DNA from: Flavobacterium sp. SLB02
Lineage (GTDB): Bacteria > Bacteroidota > Bacteroidia > Flavobacteriales > Flavobacteriaceae
Direction: 5' to 3'
DNA: 64,000 nucleotides
Assembly (NCBI RefSeq): GCF_009664855.1
Contig: NZ_CP045928.1
Location: forward strand, 2,922,717-2,986,716
A program made the translations under genes and the position numbers. Below are positions 24,268 to 32,603 of this stretch, in pieces; positions within the stretch are counted from its first letter, which is position 1, and each line of letters starts with the position of its first letter. The notes beneath the pieces are model-generated. The model ran no database searches. It worked only from the letters and a program-made list of their open reading frames with translations, and was not told the origin of the DNA.

Positions 24268-25119
24268 TTGAATACAACTATTTCAAATTCAACAATAAGT
24301 GCCTCTATAAAACATGCCGGAGCCGAATTATTTTCATTAAAAAGCAATCAAAACAAAGAGTACATCTGGGAAGGCAATCCTGATTTTTGGGGAAAGCACT
24401 CTCCTGTTCTTTTTCCTATTGTAGGAACTTTAAAAAACAATACTTATACAATTGAAGGAAAAGAATATCAATTACCAAGACATGGTTTTGCACGTGATAT
24501 GGAGTTTCAATTGATTCATAAAACCGAAAACAGTGCTACTTTTTCGTTAGAATCGACAACAGAAACACTTACAAAATATCCTTTTGAATTTGAACTACAG
24601 CTTATTTATACACTTAAAGAAGCTTCATTACATATAGGATATAAAGTCATTAATAAAAGTGGTAAAAAATTGCCTTTCTCTATTGGGGCTCATCCGGCAA
24701 TAGCATTACCTAAAAATTTTGAAAACTATGCTTTTGAATTCGAAAAAAAAGAAGTTTTAAAATATCATCTTTTAGAAAATGATTTAATTTCTAACAAAAC
24801 AAAAGTTTTAGAAACCACTAACAATATTGTTCCTTTAAATTATAAATTATTCGAGAACGATGCCTTGATTTTTAAAACATTAGAATCAAAATCATTAAGT
24901 ATTCTTGAAAATTCAAAGCCTTATATAAAAGTTGCTTTTGAAGATTTTCCAAGCTTAGGACTTTGGACTAAAGATCAGGCGCCTTTTATCTGTGTTGAAC
25001 CCTGGCTAGGTTATTCAGATACTGCTGAAAACTCTGGAGATTTGTTTGAGAAAGAAGGAATTTTAGTTTTGGATAACAATCAAACCTTCCAGTCAAAATT
25101 TAGTATTACAATATTATAA
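24268..25119 (+). CDS. Aldose 1-epimerase family protein
   Basis: A 283-residue galactose-mutarotase-like protein. KHAGAELFSLKS near the start, LPRHGFARD (about 72) and SIGAHPAIALP (about 140) are the family motifs, with the last holding a catalytic-type His. A conserved acidic residue occurs in CVEPWLGYSD (about 248). The start is a TTG (24268-24270), since no ATG occurs before residue 80 and the family motif begins within 15 residues. Probably interconverts sugar anomers in the cytoplasm; the substrate is unknown. The next gene starts ten bases on. Confidence 0.85.
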   Translation: MNTTISNSTISASIKHAGAELFSLKSNQNKEYIWEGNPDFWGKHSPVLFPIVGTLKNNTYTIEGKEYQLPRHGFARDMEFQLIHKTENSATFSLESTTETLTKYPFEFELQLIYTLKEASLHIGYKVINKSGKKLPFSIGAHPAIALPKNFENYAFEFEKKEVLKYHLLENDLISNKTKVLETTNNIVPLNYKLFENDALIFKTLESKSLSILENSKPYIKVAFEDFPSLGLWTKDQAPFICVEPWLGYSDTAENSGDLFEKEGILVLDNNQTFQSKFSITIL

Positions 25120-25129
25120 TTCAAGAAAA

Positions 25130-25681
25130 ATGTTAGAATTTAACTTCACCCCATTTCCCGTCTTAGAAACAGAACGTTTGCTTTTAAGAAGAATAACGAA
25201 TGATGATGTAAATGAAGTTTTCGAATTACGTTCGAATCCTGAGACCATGAAATACATTCCAAGACCATTGGTAAAAAACAATGAAGATGCGCTGGAGCAT
25301 ATTGCTATGATTGAAGAAAAAATCGTAACAAACGTTGGTATCAATTGGGGTATAACTCTAAAAGGAAGCCCAAAACTTCTTGGTATTATTGGTTATTACA
25401 GAATGCAACCTCAAAATTTCCGTGCTGAAATTGGCTATATCTTATTACCTGAATTTCAGGGCAAAGGAATTATTCCCGAAGCTGTAAACCGATTAATTAC
25501 TTATGGCTTTAAGGAATTAAAATTACATTCTATTGAAGCTTTGATTGATCCTGAAAATTATGCCTCTGAAAAGGTTTTACAAAAATGCGGTTTTGTTAAA
25601 GAGGCACATCTAAAAGAATCTGAATTTTATGAAGGTCGTTTCCTAGACAATGTAATTTACTCATTACTAGAATCTAAGTAA
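25130..25681 (+). CDS. RimJ/RimL-type GNAT N-acetyltransferase
   Basis: A 183-residue acetyltransferase of the Acetyltransf_3 group. ETERLLLRRITNDDVNEVFE at the start is the typical opening. The acetyl-CoA loop is LPEFQGKGIIPEAVNRL (about 105-121), followed by ALIDPENYASEKVLQKCGF. The substrate (protein N-terminus or a small molecule) cannot be told. It lies ten bases after the epimerase gene and is probably cotranscribed. Confidence 0.9.
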   Translation: MLEFNFTPFPVLETERLLLRRITNDDVNEVFELRSNPETMKYIPRPLVKNNEDALEHIAMIEEKIVTNVGINWGITLKGSPKLLGIIGYYRMQPQNFRAEIGYILLPEFQGKGIIPEAVNRLITYGFKELKLHSIEALIDPENYASEKVLQKCGFVKEAHLKESEFYEGRFLDNVIYSLLESK

Positions 25682-25754
25682 TATAACCTACTTATTAAAA
25701 AAAATATTCTTGTTAAATTAAAACATTTACATAATAGTAATTAATGGTTTGCGT

Positions 25755-25762
25755 TATATTTG
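25755..25762 (+). promoter_or_regulatory. -7 box of the 25814-26368 gene
   Basis: TATATTTG (TAnnTTTG) 51 bases before the ATG. The -33 element is not clear (TTTA about 25 bases upstream). Confidence 0.5.
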
Positions 25763-25813
25763 CACCCGAAATAAGCGACAAAGCTTTGTTTTAATATCGC
25801 GAAAACCCAATTT

Positions 25814-26368
25814 ATGAAAAAATTCTTAACCCTACTTGTTCTTTTCTTTTCGATTCAGTCTCAAAGTCAAACTTTTATTAAATTCAATGCCGCAACTGCA
25901 ATAGTTGCAATACCTAATGTTGGTATTGAAACCAGTATAGGAGAAAAAATGACTTTTAGTGTTGATGTAATGGCTTCTTTCTGGGAATCTTTTAATGGGC
26001 ATAGTCCAATGAAATTTTACACCTTAACACCTGAAGTTCGTTACCATTTTAAAGAAAAGTATAACGGATTTTATGTAGGTGCTCATGCCGGTCCGGATGT
26101 TTACGAATTACAAAAATGGAATTATTGGGATACCAATAAATACGAACATGGCTTTGGATACCGCTTAGGTGTTACTGTGGGATACAATATCAAATTAAGC
26201 GACAAATTTGTATTGGATATTTTTGCCGGAGGTGGATGGCACCAAGGATTTTATAAAGGATATTACAATGACGGAACTCCGGGAAGATATGAAAAAGCAC
26301 CAAACTGGAACAAAAGCGGCGAATGGTTACCATATCGCGGTGGTGTTATGATTTCTTATAAATTATAA
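25814..26368 (+). CDS. DUF3575-like outer membrane beta-barrel protein
   Basis: A 184-residue protein with a Sec signal peptide ending near SQSQ (residue 19). The mature part is made of alternating amphipathic strands rich in Tyr, Trp and Gly (EVRYHFKEKYNGFYVGAHAG, GVTVGYNIKL, DIFAGGGWHQGF). It ends in YRGGVMISYKL, whose last strand looks like an outer-membrane insertion signal. The layout fits DUF3575, a small porin-like barrel family of unknown function. The stop codon directly abuts the converging VF530-like gene. Confidence 0.8.
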   Translation: MKKFLTLLVLFFSIQSQSQTFIKFNAATAIVAIPNVGIETSIGEKMTFSVDVMASFWESFNGHSPMKFYTLTPEVRYHFKEKYNGFYVGAHAGPDVYELQKWNYWDTNKYEHGFGYRLGVTVGYNIKLSDKFVLDIFAGGGWHQGFYKGYYNDGTPGRYEKAPNWNKSGEWLPYRGGVMISYKL

Positions 26369-26599
26369 TCACTTCACAAATTTAGGCAGAGATTTTACAT
26401 ATAAATCTTCTACTTTCTTTCTCGCCCAGTCGGTTTTTCTTAAAAAAGTCAAACTAGATTTTACACTTGGGTTTGAAGTAAAACATTTTACAGGAATTAT
26501 TTCTGCCAAAGTATCAAAACCATAATGATCTACTAAAGCTTCTACTATTTTTTGAAGCGTGATTCCGTGTAACGGATCTTTTGATTGTTGTTTTTCCAT
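26369..26599 (-). CDS. VF530 family (DUF2132) DNA-binding protein
   Basis: A 76-residue protein containing DPLHGITLQKIVEALVDHYG and CFTSNPSVKSSLTFLRKTDW, the two hallmark blocks of the VF530/DUF2132 family. The family has a small helical fold thought to bind DNA, though its role is not settled. It converges with the preceding gene with no bases between the two stop codons, so the two transcripts must overlap. Confidence 0.9.
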   Translation of the reverse strand: MEKQQSKDPLHGITLQKIVEALVDHYGFDTLAEIIPVKCFTSNPSVKSSLTFLRKTDWARKKVEDLYVKSLPKFVK

Positions 26600-26654
26600 G
26601 ATGCAAATTTATATCATTTATGCAAAAACAATTGCTGTTTCATTTATTTGTTAC

Positions 26655-26662
26655 TAAATTTG
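26655..26662 (+). promoter_or_regulatory. -7 box of smpB
   Basis: TAAATTTG ends eight bases before the smpB ATG, with ATTG 20 bases upstream as a weak -33. The mRNA would have almost no 5' leader. Confidence 0.55.
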
Positions 26663-26669
26663 TCAACCT

Positions 26670-27125
26670 ATGTTAAAAACAGTCAATATACTAAATAAAA
26701 GAGCTCGATTTGATTATGAGATAATCGATACCTATACTGCTGGAATTGTTTTATCTGGAACTGAAATCAAATCGATACGATTAGGAAAAGCAAATATCAC
26801 CGAAAGTTTTTGCGAATTTAGCAATCTGGAGCTTTTTGCAATCAATACTTATATCGAAGAATATACATTCGGAAATCAATTCAATCACAAATCAAGAAGT
26901 GAAAGAAAATTGCTTTTGAATAAAAAAGAATTAAAAAGTCTTCATAAAAGTGTTCAGGCAAAAGGACTTACTATTGTTCCTTTGAAATTATTTACTAATG
27001 AAAAAGGACTTGCAAAACTGCAAATTGGTCTTTGCAAAGGAAAGAAAAACTACGACAAGCGTGAATCTTTAAAAGAACAAGACACAAAACGCGATCTGGA
27101 CCGAATAAAAAAAGCTTATAATTAA
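26670..27125 (+). CDS. smpB: SsrA (tmRNA)-binding protein SmpB
   Basis: A 151-residue protein that brings tmRNA to stalled ribosomes for trans-translation. [20 protein letters not shown] and [14 protein letters not shown] are the family signatures, and the C-terminal basic tail ([13 protein letters not shown] to RIKKAYN) is the part that enters the empty mRNA channel. Complete. The ssrA gene itself is not in the window. Confidence 0.97.
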   Translation: MLKTVNILNKRARFDYEIIDTYTAGIVLSGTEIKSIRLGKANITESFCEFSNLELFAINTYIEEYTFGNQFNHKSRSERKLLLNKKELKSLHKSVQAKGLTIVPLKLFTNEKGLAKLQIGLCKGKKNYDKRESLKEQDTKRDLDRIKKAYN

Positions 27126-27206
27126 AAGTTATTTTTTAATTACAAGAATAGTGTTTATTTCTCTTTTATACGTATTTTTACTACAATCATTATAAAAAAT
27201 TGTAAT

Positions 27207-27857
27207 ATGAAAAAATACTTATTTTTAGTAATCGCTGTTCTTGCGCTTTCAGGATGTGGTAGTAATACCTCTATCGTTAATAGCTGGAGAGATCCAAAAA
27301 TAACAGTCGCTCAGGAAAATTTTAAAAAAGTTTTGGTTGTAGCCTTATTAAAAGACGAAGCTTCCAGAAGAGTTACTGAAAACAGAATTGCTGCCAGTAA
27401 TGAAATCTTCAAAACATCTTACCAATATTTAAACGAAACAACCAAAGATCTTACTAAAGAGCAAAAATTAAAAATATTGCAGGATGAGAATTTTGACGGA
27501 GTTATTACATTGCGTTTAGTAAGTAAAGAAAAAGAAACAACTTATGTTCCGGGAACTTATACCGGTATGTACTACGGCGGATTCGACGGCATGTATACAG
27601 GTATGTATGGATACGGTTTTGGAAACTGGTACGGAATGTATTCTCCTAACTTTTATGATCCGGGATACTATCAGGAAACTACATCTTATATGGTAGAAAC
27701 GAATGTTTTTTCATTAAAAGAAAATAAACTAATCTGGACCGGAACTACAAAATCAGATTATGTTACTGATTTAGGTCAAACCGTTGATGCTATTATGCAG
27801 ACTGTAGTTCAGGAAATGAGAAAAGATGGTTCTCTTCCTCCAAAAAGTAAAATATAA
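27207..27857 (+). CDS. Lipoprotein with Gly/Tyr-rich insert, DUF4136-like
   Basis: A 216-residue lipoprotein: hydrophobic signal then lipobox ALSGCGSN (Cys17). The mature part has SIVNSWRDPK, a phrase common in DUF4136-like lipoproteins. A low-complexity segment at about residues 112-150 is rich in Gly, Tyr, Met and Phe (GTYTGMYYGG, DGMYTGMYGYG). The C-terminal domain has KLIWTGTTKSDY and a long helix. Function unknown; the assignment to DUF4136 is tentative. Terminator directly after the gene. Confidence 0.72.
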   Translation: MKKYLFLVIAVLALSGCGSNTSIVNSWRDPKITVAQENFKKVLVVALLKDEASRRVTENRIAASNEIFKTSYQYLNETTKDLTKEQKLKILQDENFDGVITLRLVSKEKETTYVPGTYTGMYYGGFDGMYTGMYGYGFGNWYGMYSPNFYDPGYYQETTSYMVETNVFSLKENKLIWTGTTKSDYVTDLGQTVDAIMQTVVQEMRKDGSLPPKSKI

Positions 27858-27863
27858 TTTTAG

Positions 27864-27888
27864 AAAAGCAATATTCAATATTGCTTTT
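27864..27888 (+). terminator. Terminator of the 27207-27857 lipoprotein gene
   Basis: AAAAGCAATATT and AATATTGCTTTT around a single C, followed by T. It lies seven bases after the stop codon. Confidence 0.8.
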
Positions 27889-27945
27889 TTATTTTTATTA
27901 AAAATGACTGAATTCGTCATGACAATTTAAAACTTCTTTACAAAT

Positions 27946-28995
27946 ATGAAAAAACTTCTTAAAAATGCAAGAGAACTTAAAGGATTAAAAACTAGAGAAG
28001 TGGCGCAAATTCTAGGTATTGATCAGGCATTAATAAGTAAATTTGAATCAGGATCAAGAAAACCAACCAGAGAACAAATTTCGAAACTTTCTCAGCTTTT
28101 AGAGATTGACTTTGAAACTTTAATGATTGCCTGGCTCAAGGAAAAAATTCTATACGAAATTGGAGATGATGAATTTGCCTTAAAAGCATTAATAGTAGCA
28201 GAACAGGAAATTAAATACAATAAAACTGTTTCGAAATTAAAAATTTCCAAAACTTTAGAAAATCTTTTAAAGGAGATTGATCTATTAAAAGCAAAATTAG
28301 ACAGTTATGACCAATATGACAGCTTTAGAATTACTCAGGCATTAGAATTAGAATATACTTTTGAAAGTAATAGAATTGAAGGAAACACAATGACACTTCG
28401 TGAAACTGACATGGTCATTAATGAAGGTCTTACAATTTCCGGAAAAAGTATGCGTGAGCATCTGGAGGCCATTAATCATAAGGAAGCGATTGGTTTTATC
28501 AAAGATTTAATGCAAAGAAATGTTTCATTAAACGAACGCGATCTTTTATCAATCCATAATTTAATTCTGCGTGGGATAATTCCAGAAGACGCAGGTCGTT
28601 ACCGTAAAGTACAAGTTATGATAAAAGAAAACACACATATGCCACCACAACCATTTATGGTTGCCAAAGAAATGGAAGATTATTTTATTTGGTATGAAAC
28701 TAATAAAAATAAACTGCATCCCGTTATTTTGGCAGCCGAAATGCATGAAAGATTAATCACAATTCATCCTTTTATAGATGGAAACGGAAGAACGTCCCGC
28801 TTAATTATGAATTTAATTTTATTACAAAAGGGATATATAATTGCTAATATTAAAGGAGATTATGAAAGCCGCATGCAATATTATCAGACTTTAGAAACTG
28901 CTCAGACAAAAAACGATAAAGAAGACTTTTTACTTTTTGTAGCTAAAACTGAAAAAGAAAACTTAGAACGATATATTGGTATTATTACGCAATAA
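27946..28995 (+). CDS. Fic family protein with N-terminal XRE helix-turn-helix
   Basis: A 349-residue protein. Residues 1-60 form an XRE/Cro-type helix-turn-helix (TREVAQILGIDQALISKFES). A helical linker follows, then a Fic domain with the complete active motif HPFIDGNGRTSR (274-285). The motif SNRIEGN (141-147) before the core matches the (S/T)xxxE(G/N) inhibitory helix of class II Fic enzymes, with Glu145 as the inhibitory residue. It should transfer AMP or a similar group to a protein target, held in check until the helix moves. The fused HTH suggests self-regulation. No antitoxin gene is adjacent. Confidence 0.9.
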   Translation: MKKLLKNARELKGLKTREVAQILGIDQALISKFESGSRKPTREQISKLSQLLEIDFETLMIAWLKEKILYEIGDDEFALKALIVAEQEIKYNKTVSKLKISKTLENLLKEIDLLKAKLDSYDQYDSFRITQALELEYTFESNRIEGNTMTLRETDMVINEGLTISGKSMREHLEAINHKEAIGFIKDLMQRNVSLNERDLLSIHNLILRGIIPEDAGRYRKVQVMIKENTHMPPQPFMVAKEMEDYFIWYETNKNKLHPVILAAEMHERLITIHPFIDGNGRTSRLIMNLILLQKGYIIANIKGDYESRMQYYQTLETAQTKNDKEDFLLFVAKTEKENLERYIGIITQ

Positions 28996-28998
28996 AAC

Positions 28999-29099
28999 AA
29001 AACACGAATTTCACTAATTTACACAAATTAAATAATCAATTGCGTTTGTGAATTTAATTTCAAAAAACAACTAGTGGTAATTTGTGAAATTAGTCTTTA
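28999..29099. repeat. Inverted repeat between fic and pcm
   Basis: ACTAATTT-a-CACAAATTA on the left and TAATTTGTGAAATTAGT on the right pair over 17 bases with one bulge. It probably ends both converging transcripts. Confidence 0.55.
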
Positions 29100-29115
29100 A
29101 AATTTATAGTTATTT

Positions 29116-29757
29116 TTAATTTTTATCTTCTAATAAAGGAACAAATCGAAACTCTCCAAACTCATGTTTTTCGAATTGTGTTTCGTTTTTACGAATCAAT
29201 AAGGTCATAATCTGAACATCTTCTCCTAACGGAATAACCAGCCTTCCTCCTATTTTTAATTGCGCCATTAAAGGCTGAGGAATAAACGGAGCTCCGGCAG
29301 TAACAATAATACTATCAAACGGTGCATAACTTGGCAACCCTTTATAACCATCACCAAAAGATAAATGTTTAGGGCGGATGTTTAATTTTGGAAACAAATT
29401 TGAAGTTGTTTTAAACAATTCATTTTGTCTTTCTACACTAAAAACCTTAGCGCCCAACATACATAAAACTGCAGTTTGGTAACCTGAACCGGTACCAATT
29501 TCAAGAATTTTGTGTTCTTTTTTAACTTCTAATAATTGCGATTGAAAAGCAACGGTGTACGGCTGCGAAATAGTTTGACCGGCTCCTATAGGAAAAGCCT
29601 TATCCTGATAAGCATAATCTTCAAAACTTGAATTCAAAAAAAGGTGTCTTGGGATTTTTTTTATCGCATCCAAAACTGCTCTATCGGTAATTCCTTTATG
29701 TTCTAAAGTGCTTACTAATTGATTACGAAGTCCTTGATGTTTGGCAGTGTCTTTCAA
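29116..29757 (-). CDS. pcm: Protein-L-isoaspartate O-methyltransferase
   Basis: Methylates isoaspartyl residues of aged proteins to start their repair, using S-adenosylmethionine. The SAM site is ILEIGTGSGYQTAVL (about 85-99), preceded by IGAGQTISQPYTVA. The family conserves a KDTxKHQGLRNQL opening, here preceded by a TTG at 29757, taken as the start (213 residues). A TTG at 29781 lies within the -7 box and cannot be the start. No ATG is available near the N-terminus. Confidence 0.92.
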   Translation of the reverse strand: MKDTAKHQGLRNQLVSTLEHKGITDRAVLDAIKKIPRHLFLNSSFEDYAYQDKAFPIGAGQTISQPYTVAFQSQLLEVKKEHKILEIGTGSGYQTAVLCMLGAKVFSVERQNELFKTTSNLFPKLNIRPKHLSFGDGYKGLPSYAPFDSIIVTAGAPFIPQPLMAQLKIGGRLVIPLGEDVQIMTLLIRKNETQFEKHEFGEFRFVPLLEDKN

Positions 29758-29778
29758 AATAGGTAGGTTTAATTTTTG

Positions 29779-29808
29779 CAAAAATAAGAAAGTAAATAGG
29801 AAATCAAA
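29779..29808 (-). promoter_or_regulatory. Promoter of pcm
   Basis: TTTG (29808-29805), 18 bases, TATTTTTG (29786-29779) on the minus strand. The predicted transcript start, near 29773, precedes the TTG start at 29757. Confidence 0.7.
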
Positions 29809-29876
29809 TATTGATTTTTAATTATTAAATCGCTAAATCTTTATTGCATTCACTTTTACTTTCAACAAATAAATTA

Positions 29877-29884
29877 TATTTTTG
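29877..29884 (+). promoter_or_regulatory. -7 box of the 29901-30866 gene
   Basis: TATTTTTG ends 17 bases before the ATG at 29901. The -33 element is unclear. Confidence 0.5.
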
Positions 29885-29900
29885 TTTAAAATACATTCTC

Positions 29901-30866
29901 ATGTTAAAAGTAGGAGTTTTAGGTGCTGGTCATCTTGGTAAAATACATTTACGCTTATTACAACAATCTGACAAATACGAACTAGTTGGATTTTACGACG
30001 AAAATCAGGAAAATGCCGAACGAATATCAAAAGAATTTGGCTATAAAAACTTCAGTACTATTGCTAAATTAATCCACGCTGTGGATGTTATTGATATTGT
30101 CACTCCAACACTTTCCCATTATAAATGTGCTAAGGTAGCCATAAAATCAGGAAAACATATCTTTATAGAAAAACCTATTGCCAATACCGTTGAAGAAGCC
30201 AAAGAAATTATTGCTTTGGCCAAAGAATATAACGTAAAAGGTCAGGTTGGTCATGTTGAACGCTTTAATCCAGCGTTTATTGCTACAAAAAACATGATCG
30301 AAAATCCAATGTTTATAGAAACGCACCGTTTGGCAGAATTTAATCCGCGTGGTACAGATGTTCCTGTAGTTCTGGATTTAATGATTCATGATATTGATGC
30401 TATCTTAAGTGTAGTAAATTCAAAAGTAAAAGATATTCACGCCAGTGGAGTTTCGGTAATCAGTGATACTCCGGATATTGCAAATGCCAGAATTGAGTTC
30501 GAAAACGGATGTGTTGCAAATTTAACAGCCAGCAGAATTTCGTTGAAAAACATGCGCAAGACACGTTTCTTCCAAAAAGATGCTTACATTTCTGTAGACT
30601 TTCTGGAGAAAAAATGCGAAGTAGTCCGTATGAAAGACGCCCCGGAAATCCCTGGAGATTTTGATATGATTTTGCAAAATGCCGAAGGCGTGAAAAAGCA
30701 AATCTATTTTACCAATCCTGATGTCGAGCAAAACAATGCCATTCTTGACGAATTAGAATCTTTTGCAAACGCCATAAAAACAGATACAACTCCTGTTGTA
30801 ACACTTGAACAAGCAACTGATGCCCTAAGAGTAGCGTATCAAATCATTGATTGTTTCCAAAAATAA
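29901..30866 (+). CDS. Gfo/Idh/MocA family oxidoreductase
   Basis: A 321-residue NAD(P)-dependent oxidoreductase. The Rossmann motif GVLGAGHLGKIH is at the N-terminus and the family Lys is in FIEKPIANT (about residue 90), followed by GQVGHVERFNPA. A TTG 19 codons earlier gives a hydrophobic extension that spans the promoter box, so the ATG at 29901 is chosen. The substrate, probably a sugar or nucleotide sugar, is unknown. It may be cotranscribed with the next gene, but a hairpin lies between. Confidence 0.88.
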   Translation: MLKVGVLGAGHLGKIHLRLLQQSDKYELVGFYDENQENAERISKEFGYKNFSTIAKLIHAVDVIDIVTPTLSHYKCAKVAIKSGKHIFIEKPIANTVEEAKEIIALAKEYNVKGQVGHVERFNPAFIATKNMIENPMFIETHRLAEFNPRGTDVPVVLDLMIHDIDAILSVVNSKVKDIHASGVSVISDTPDIANARIEFENGCVANLTASRISLKNMRKTRFFQKDAYISVDFLEKKCEVVRMKDAPEIPGDFDMILQNAEGVKKQIYFTNPDVEQNNAILDELESFANAIKTDTTPVVTLEQATDALRVAYQIIDCFQK

Positions 30867-30889
30867 TTGAAAGTTTAAAAAATAAAAAT

Positions 30890-30927
30890 AGCCACGAATT
30901 CACGAACCAATTGGTGAATTCGTGGCT
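30890..30927 (+). terminator. GCCAC-family hairpin after the oxidoreductase gene
   Basis: Perfect 14-base arms AGCCACGAATTCAC (30890-30903) and complement (30914-30927) around a 10-base loop. It has the same core as 11554-11616. It has no strong T tract, so it may attenuate and not stop. Confidence 0.6.
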
Positions 30928-30955
30928 AAATCATAAATATAATATCTAAGATAAA

Positions 30956-31849
30956 ATGAAGACTATAGCTGTAATTGGTGCAGGAACAATGGGTAACGGA
31001 ATTGCTCATACATTTGCACAAAGTGGTTTTACTGTAAAACTAATTGACGTTTCTGAAAAATCATTAGACAAAGGAATGGCGACTATTGCCGCAAACTTAG
31101 ACCGAATGTTGTCTAAAGGAACCATTACGCAGGAAGATGTTGCTAAAACAATCACCAATATTATTACCTATACTGATATTAAGGACGGTGTTGTAGGGGT
31201 TGATTTAGTAGTTGAAGCCGCTACAGAAAATGTAGAACTAAAACTAAATATCTTTAAACAATTAAACGAAACTTGTTCTCATAATACCATTTTAGCAACC
31301 AATACTTCTTCCATATCTATTACACAAATCGGAGCTGTTGTAGCACATCCTGAACGTGTTATCGGGATGCACTTTATGAATCCGGTGCCAATTATGAAAT
31401 TGGTCGAAATCATTCGCGGATACAACACCAGCGATGAAGTCACTAAAATCATCATGGACTTATCTGAAAAATTAGGAAAAACTCCTGTTGAAGTAAACGA
31501 TTATCCAGGTTTTGTGGCCAACAGAATCCTGATGCCTATGCTAAATGAAGCAATCGAAACGTTATACAATAAAGTAGCCGGTGTTTATGAAATTGATACT
31601 GTAATGAAATTAGGAATGGGACACCCTATGGGCCCACTTCAATTAGCTGATTTTATTGGTCTTGATGTTTGCCTTGCGATCTTGAATGTAATGTACGAAG
31701 GCTTCAAAAACCCAAAATATGCCCCTTGCCCATTATTAGTAAATATGGTTAGAGCCGGAAAATTGGGCGTGAAATCCGGAGAAGGTTTTTATGATTACAG
31801 TGAAAGTAAAAAAGCAGAGAAAATCTCTAAGCAGTTTATCCTTTCATAA
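30956..31849 (+). CDS. 3-hydroxyacyl-CoA (3-hydroxybutyryl-CoA) dehydrogenase
   Basis: A 297-residue NAD-dependent enzyme. GAGTMGNGIAHTFAQSG is the Rossmann motif, ATNTSSISITQIG (about 115) and GMHFMNPVPIMKLVEI (about 138) are the family signatures, and DYPGFVANRILMPMLNEA (about 182) starts the C-terminal dimer domain. The catalytic His is in GMHFMNP. It converts 3-hydroxybutyryl-CoA to acetoacetyl-CoA in short-chain acyl-CoA metabolism. No thiolase or crotonase is adjacent. The yggS-type gene starts 12 bases on. Confidence 0.93.
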   Translation: MKTIAVIGAGTMGNGIAHTFAQSGFTVKLIDVSEKSLDKGMATIAANLDRMLSKGTITQEDVAKTITNIITYTDIKDGVVGVDLVVEAATENVELKLNIFKQLNETCSHNTILATNTSSISITQIGAVVAHPERVIGMHFMNPVPIMKLVEIIRGYNTSDEVTKIIMDLSEKLGKTPVEVNDYPGFVANRILMPMLNEAIETLYNKVAGVYEIDTVMKLGMGHPMGPLQLADFIGLDVCLAILNVMYEGFKNPKYAPCPLLVNMVRAGKLGVKSGEGFYDYSESKKAEKISKQFILS

Positions 31850-31861
31850 AAAAGAAATACC

Positions 31862-32521
31862 ATGTCGATACAATCGAATTTAAATACAATCAAAACAAGT
31901 TTACCGGAGCATGTAACTCTCGTTGCCGTTTCTAAAACGAAACCTGTTTCTAATTTAATGGAAGCTTATGAAGCTGGTCAGCGCATTTTTGGAGAAAACA
32001 AAATCCAGGAAATGACTGACAAGTACGAAGAAATGCCTAAAGACATTCAATGGCACATGATTGGTCACGTGCAATCGAATAAAGTAAAATTTATGGCACC
32101 ATTTGTGAGTTTGATTCACGGTGTTGATAGTTTAAAATTATTGCAGGAAATCAATAAACATGCTTTAAAAAACAATAGAATTATCGATTGTTTGCTTCAA
32201 ATATATATTGCCGAAGAAGAATCTAAATTTGGTTTAGATAAAAATGAATTAAACGAATTATTATCTTCATCAGAATTCAAAGAGATGAAAAATATTCGTA
32301 TCTTAGGATTAATGGGAATGGCAACATTTACAGAAGACCGAAACCAGATTATAAAAGAATTTACGCATTTAAAATCTATTTTTGATTCCATTAAATCATT
32401 ACAATTTGAAAACTGCAATCTGAATATCATTTCAATGGGAATGTCAGGAGATTACCAACTTGCCATAGAATGCGGAAGCACAATGGTTCGAATTGGCAGC
32501 AGCATTTTTGGCGGCCGTTAA
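31862..32521 (+). CDS. YggS family PLP-binding protein
   Basis: A 219-residue single-domain alanine-racemase-fold protein that carries pyridoxal phosphate on Lys25 (LVAVSKTKPV). WHMIGHVQSNKVK (about 60) and MGMSGDYQLAIECGSTMVRI (about 193) complete the family pattern. These proteins keep PLP levels balanced in the cytoplasm and have no known catalytic reaction. Cotranscribed with the dehydrogenase gene. Confidence 0.95.
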   Translation: MSIQSNLNTIKTSLPEHVTLVAVSKTKPVSNLMEAYEAGQRIFGENKIQEMTDKYEEMPKDIQWHMIGHVQSNKVKFMAPFVSLIHGVDSLKLLQEINKHALKNNRIIDCLLQIYIAEEESKFGLDKNELNELLSSSEFKEMKNIRILGLMGMATFTEDRNQIIKEFTHLKSIFDSIKSLQFENCNLNIISMGMSGDYQLAIECGSTMVRIGSSIFGGR

Positions 32522-32538
32522 TTTTTAAGCCACATATC

Positions 32539-32564
32539 GTAGATGCACTGCGGTGCGTCTCTAC
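32539..32564. repeat. Palindrome GTAGATGCACTGC...GCGTCTCTAC
   Basis: Imperfect dyad with GCACTGCGGTGC at its centre. Related to perfect palindromes at 41851-41873 and 41922-41941. Confidence 0.65.
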
Positions 32565-32603
32565 AGAAAACTGAATACTAAAAACCGAGACTGAATACTG
32601 AAT

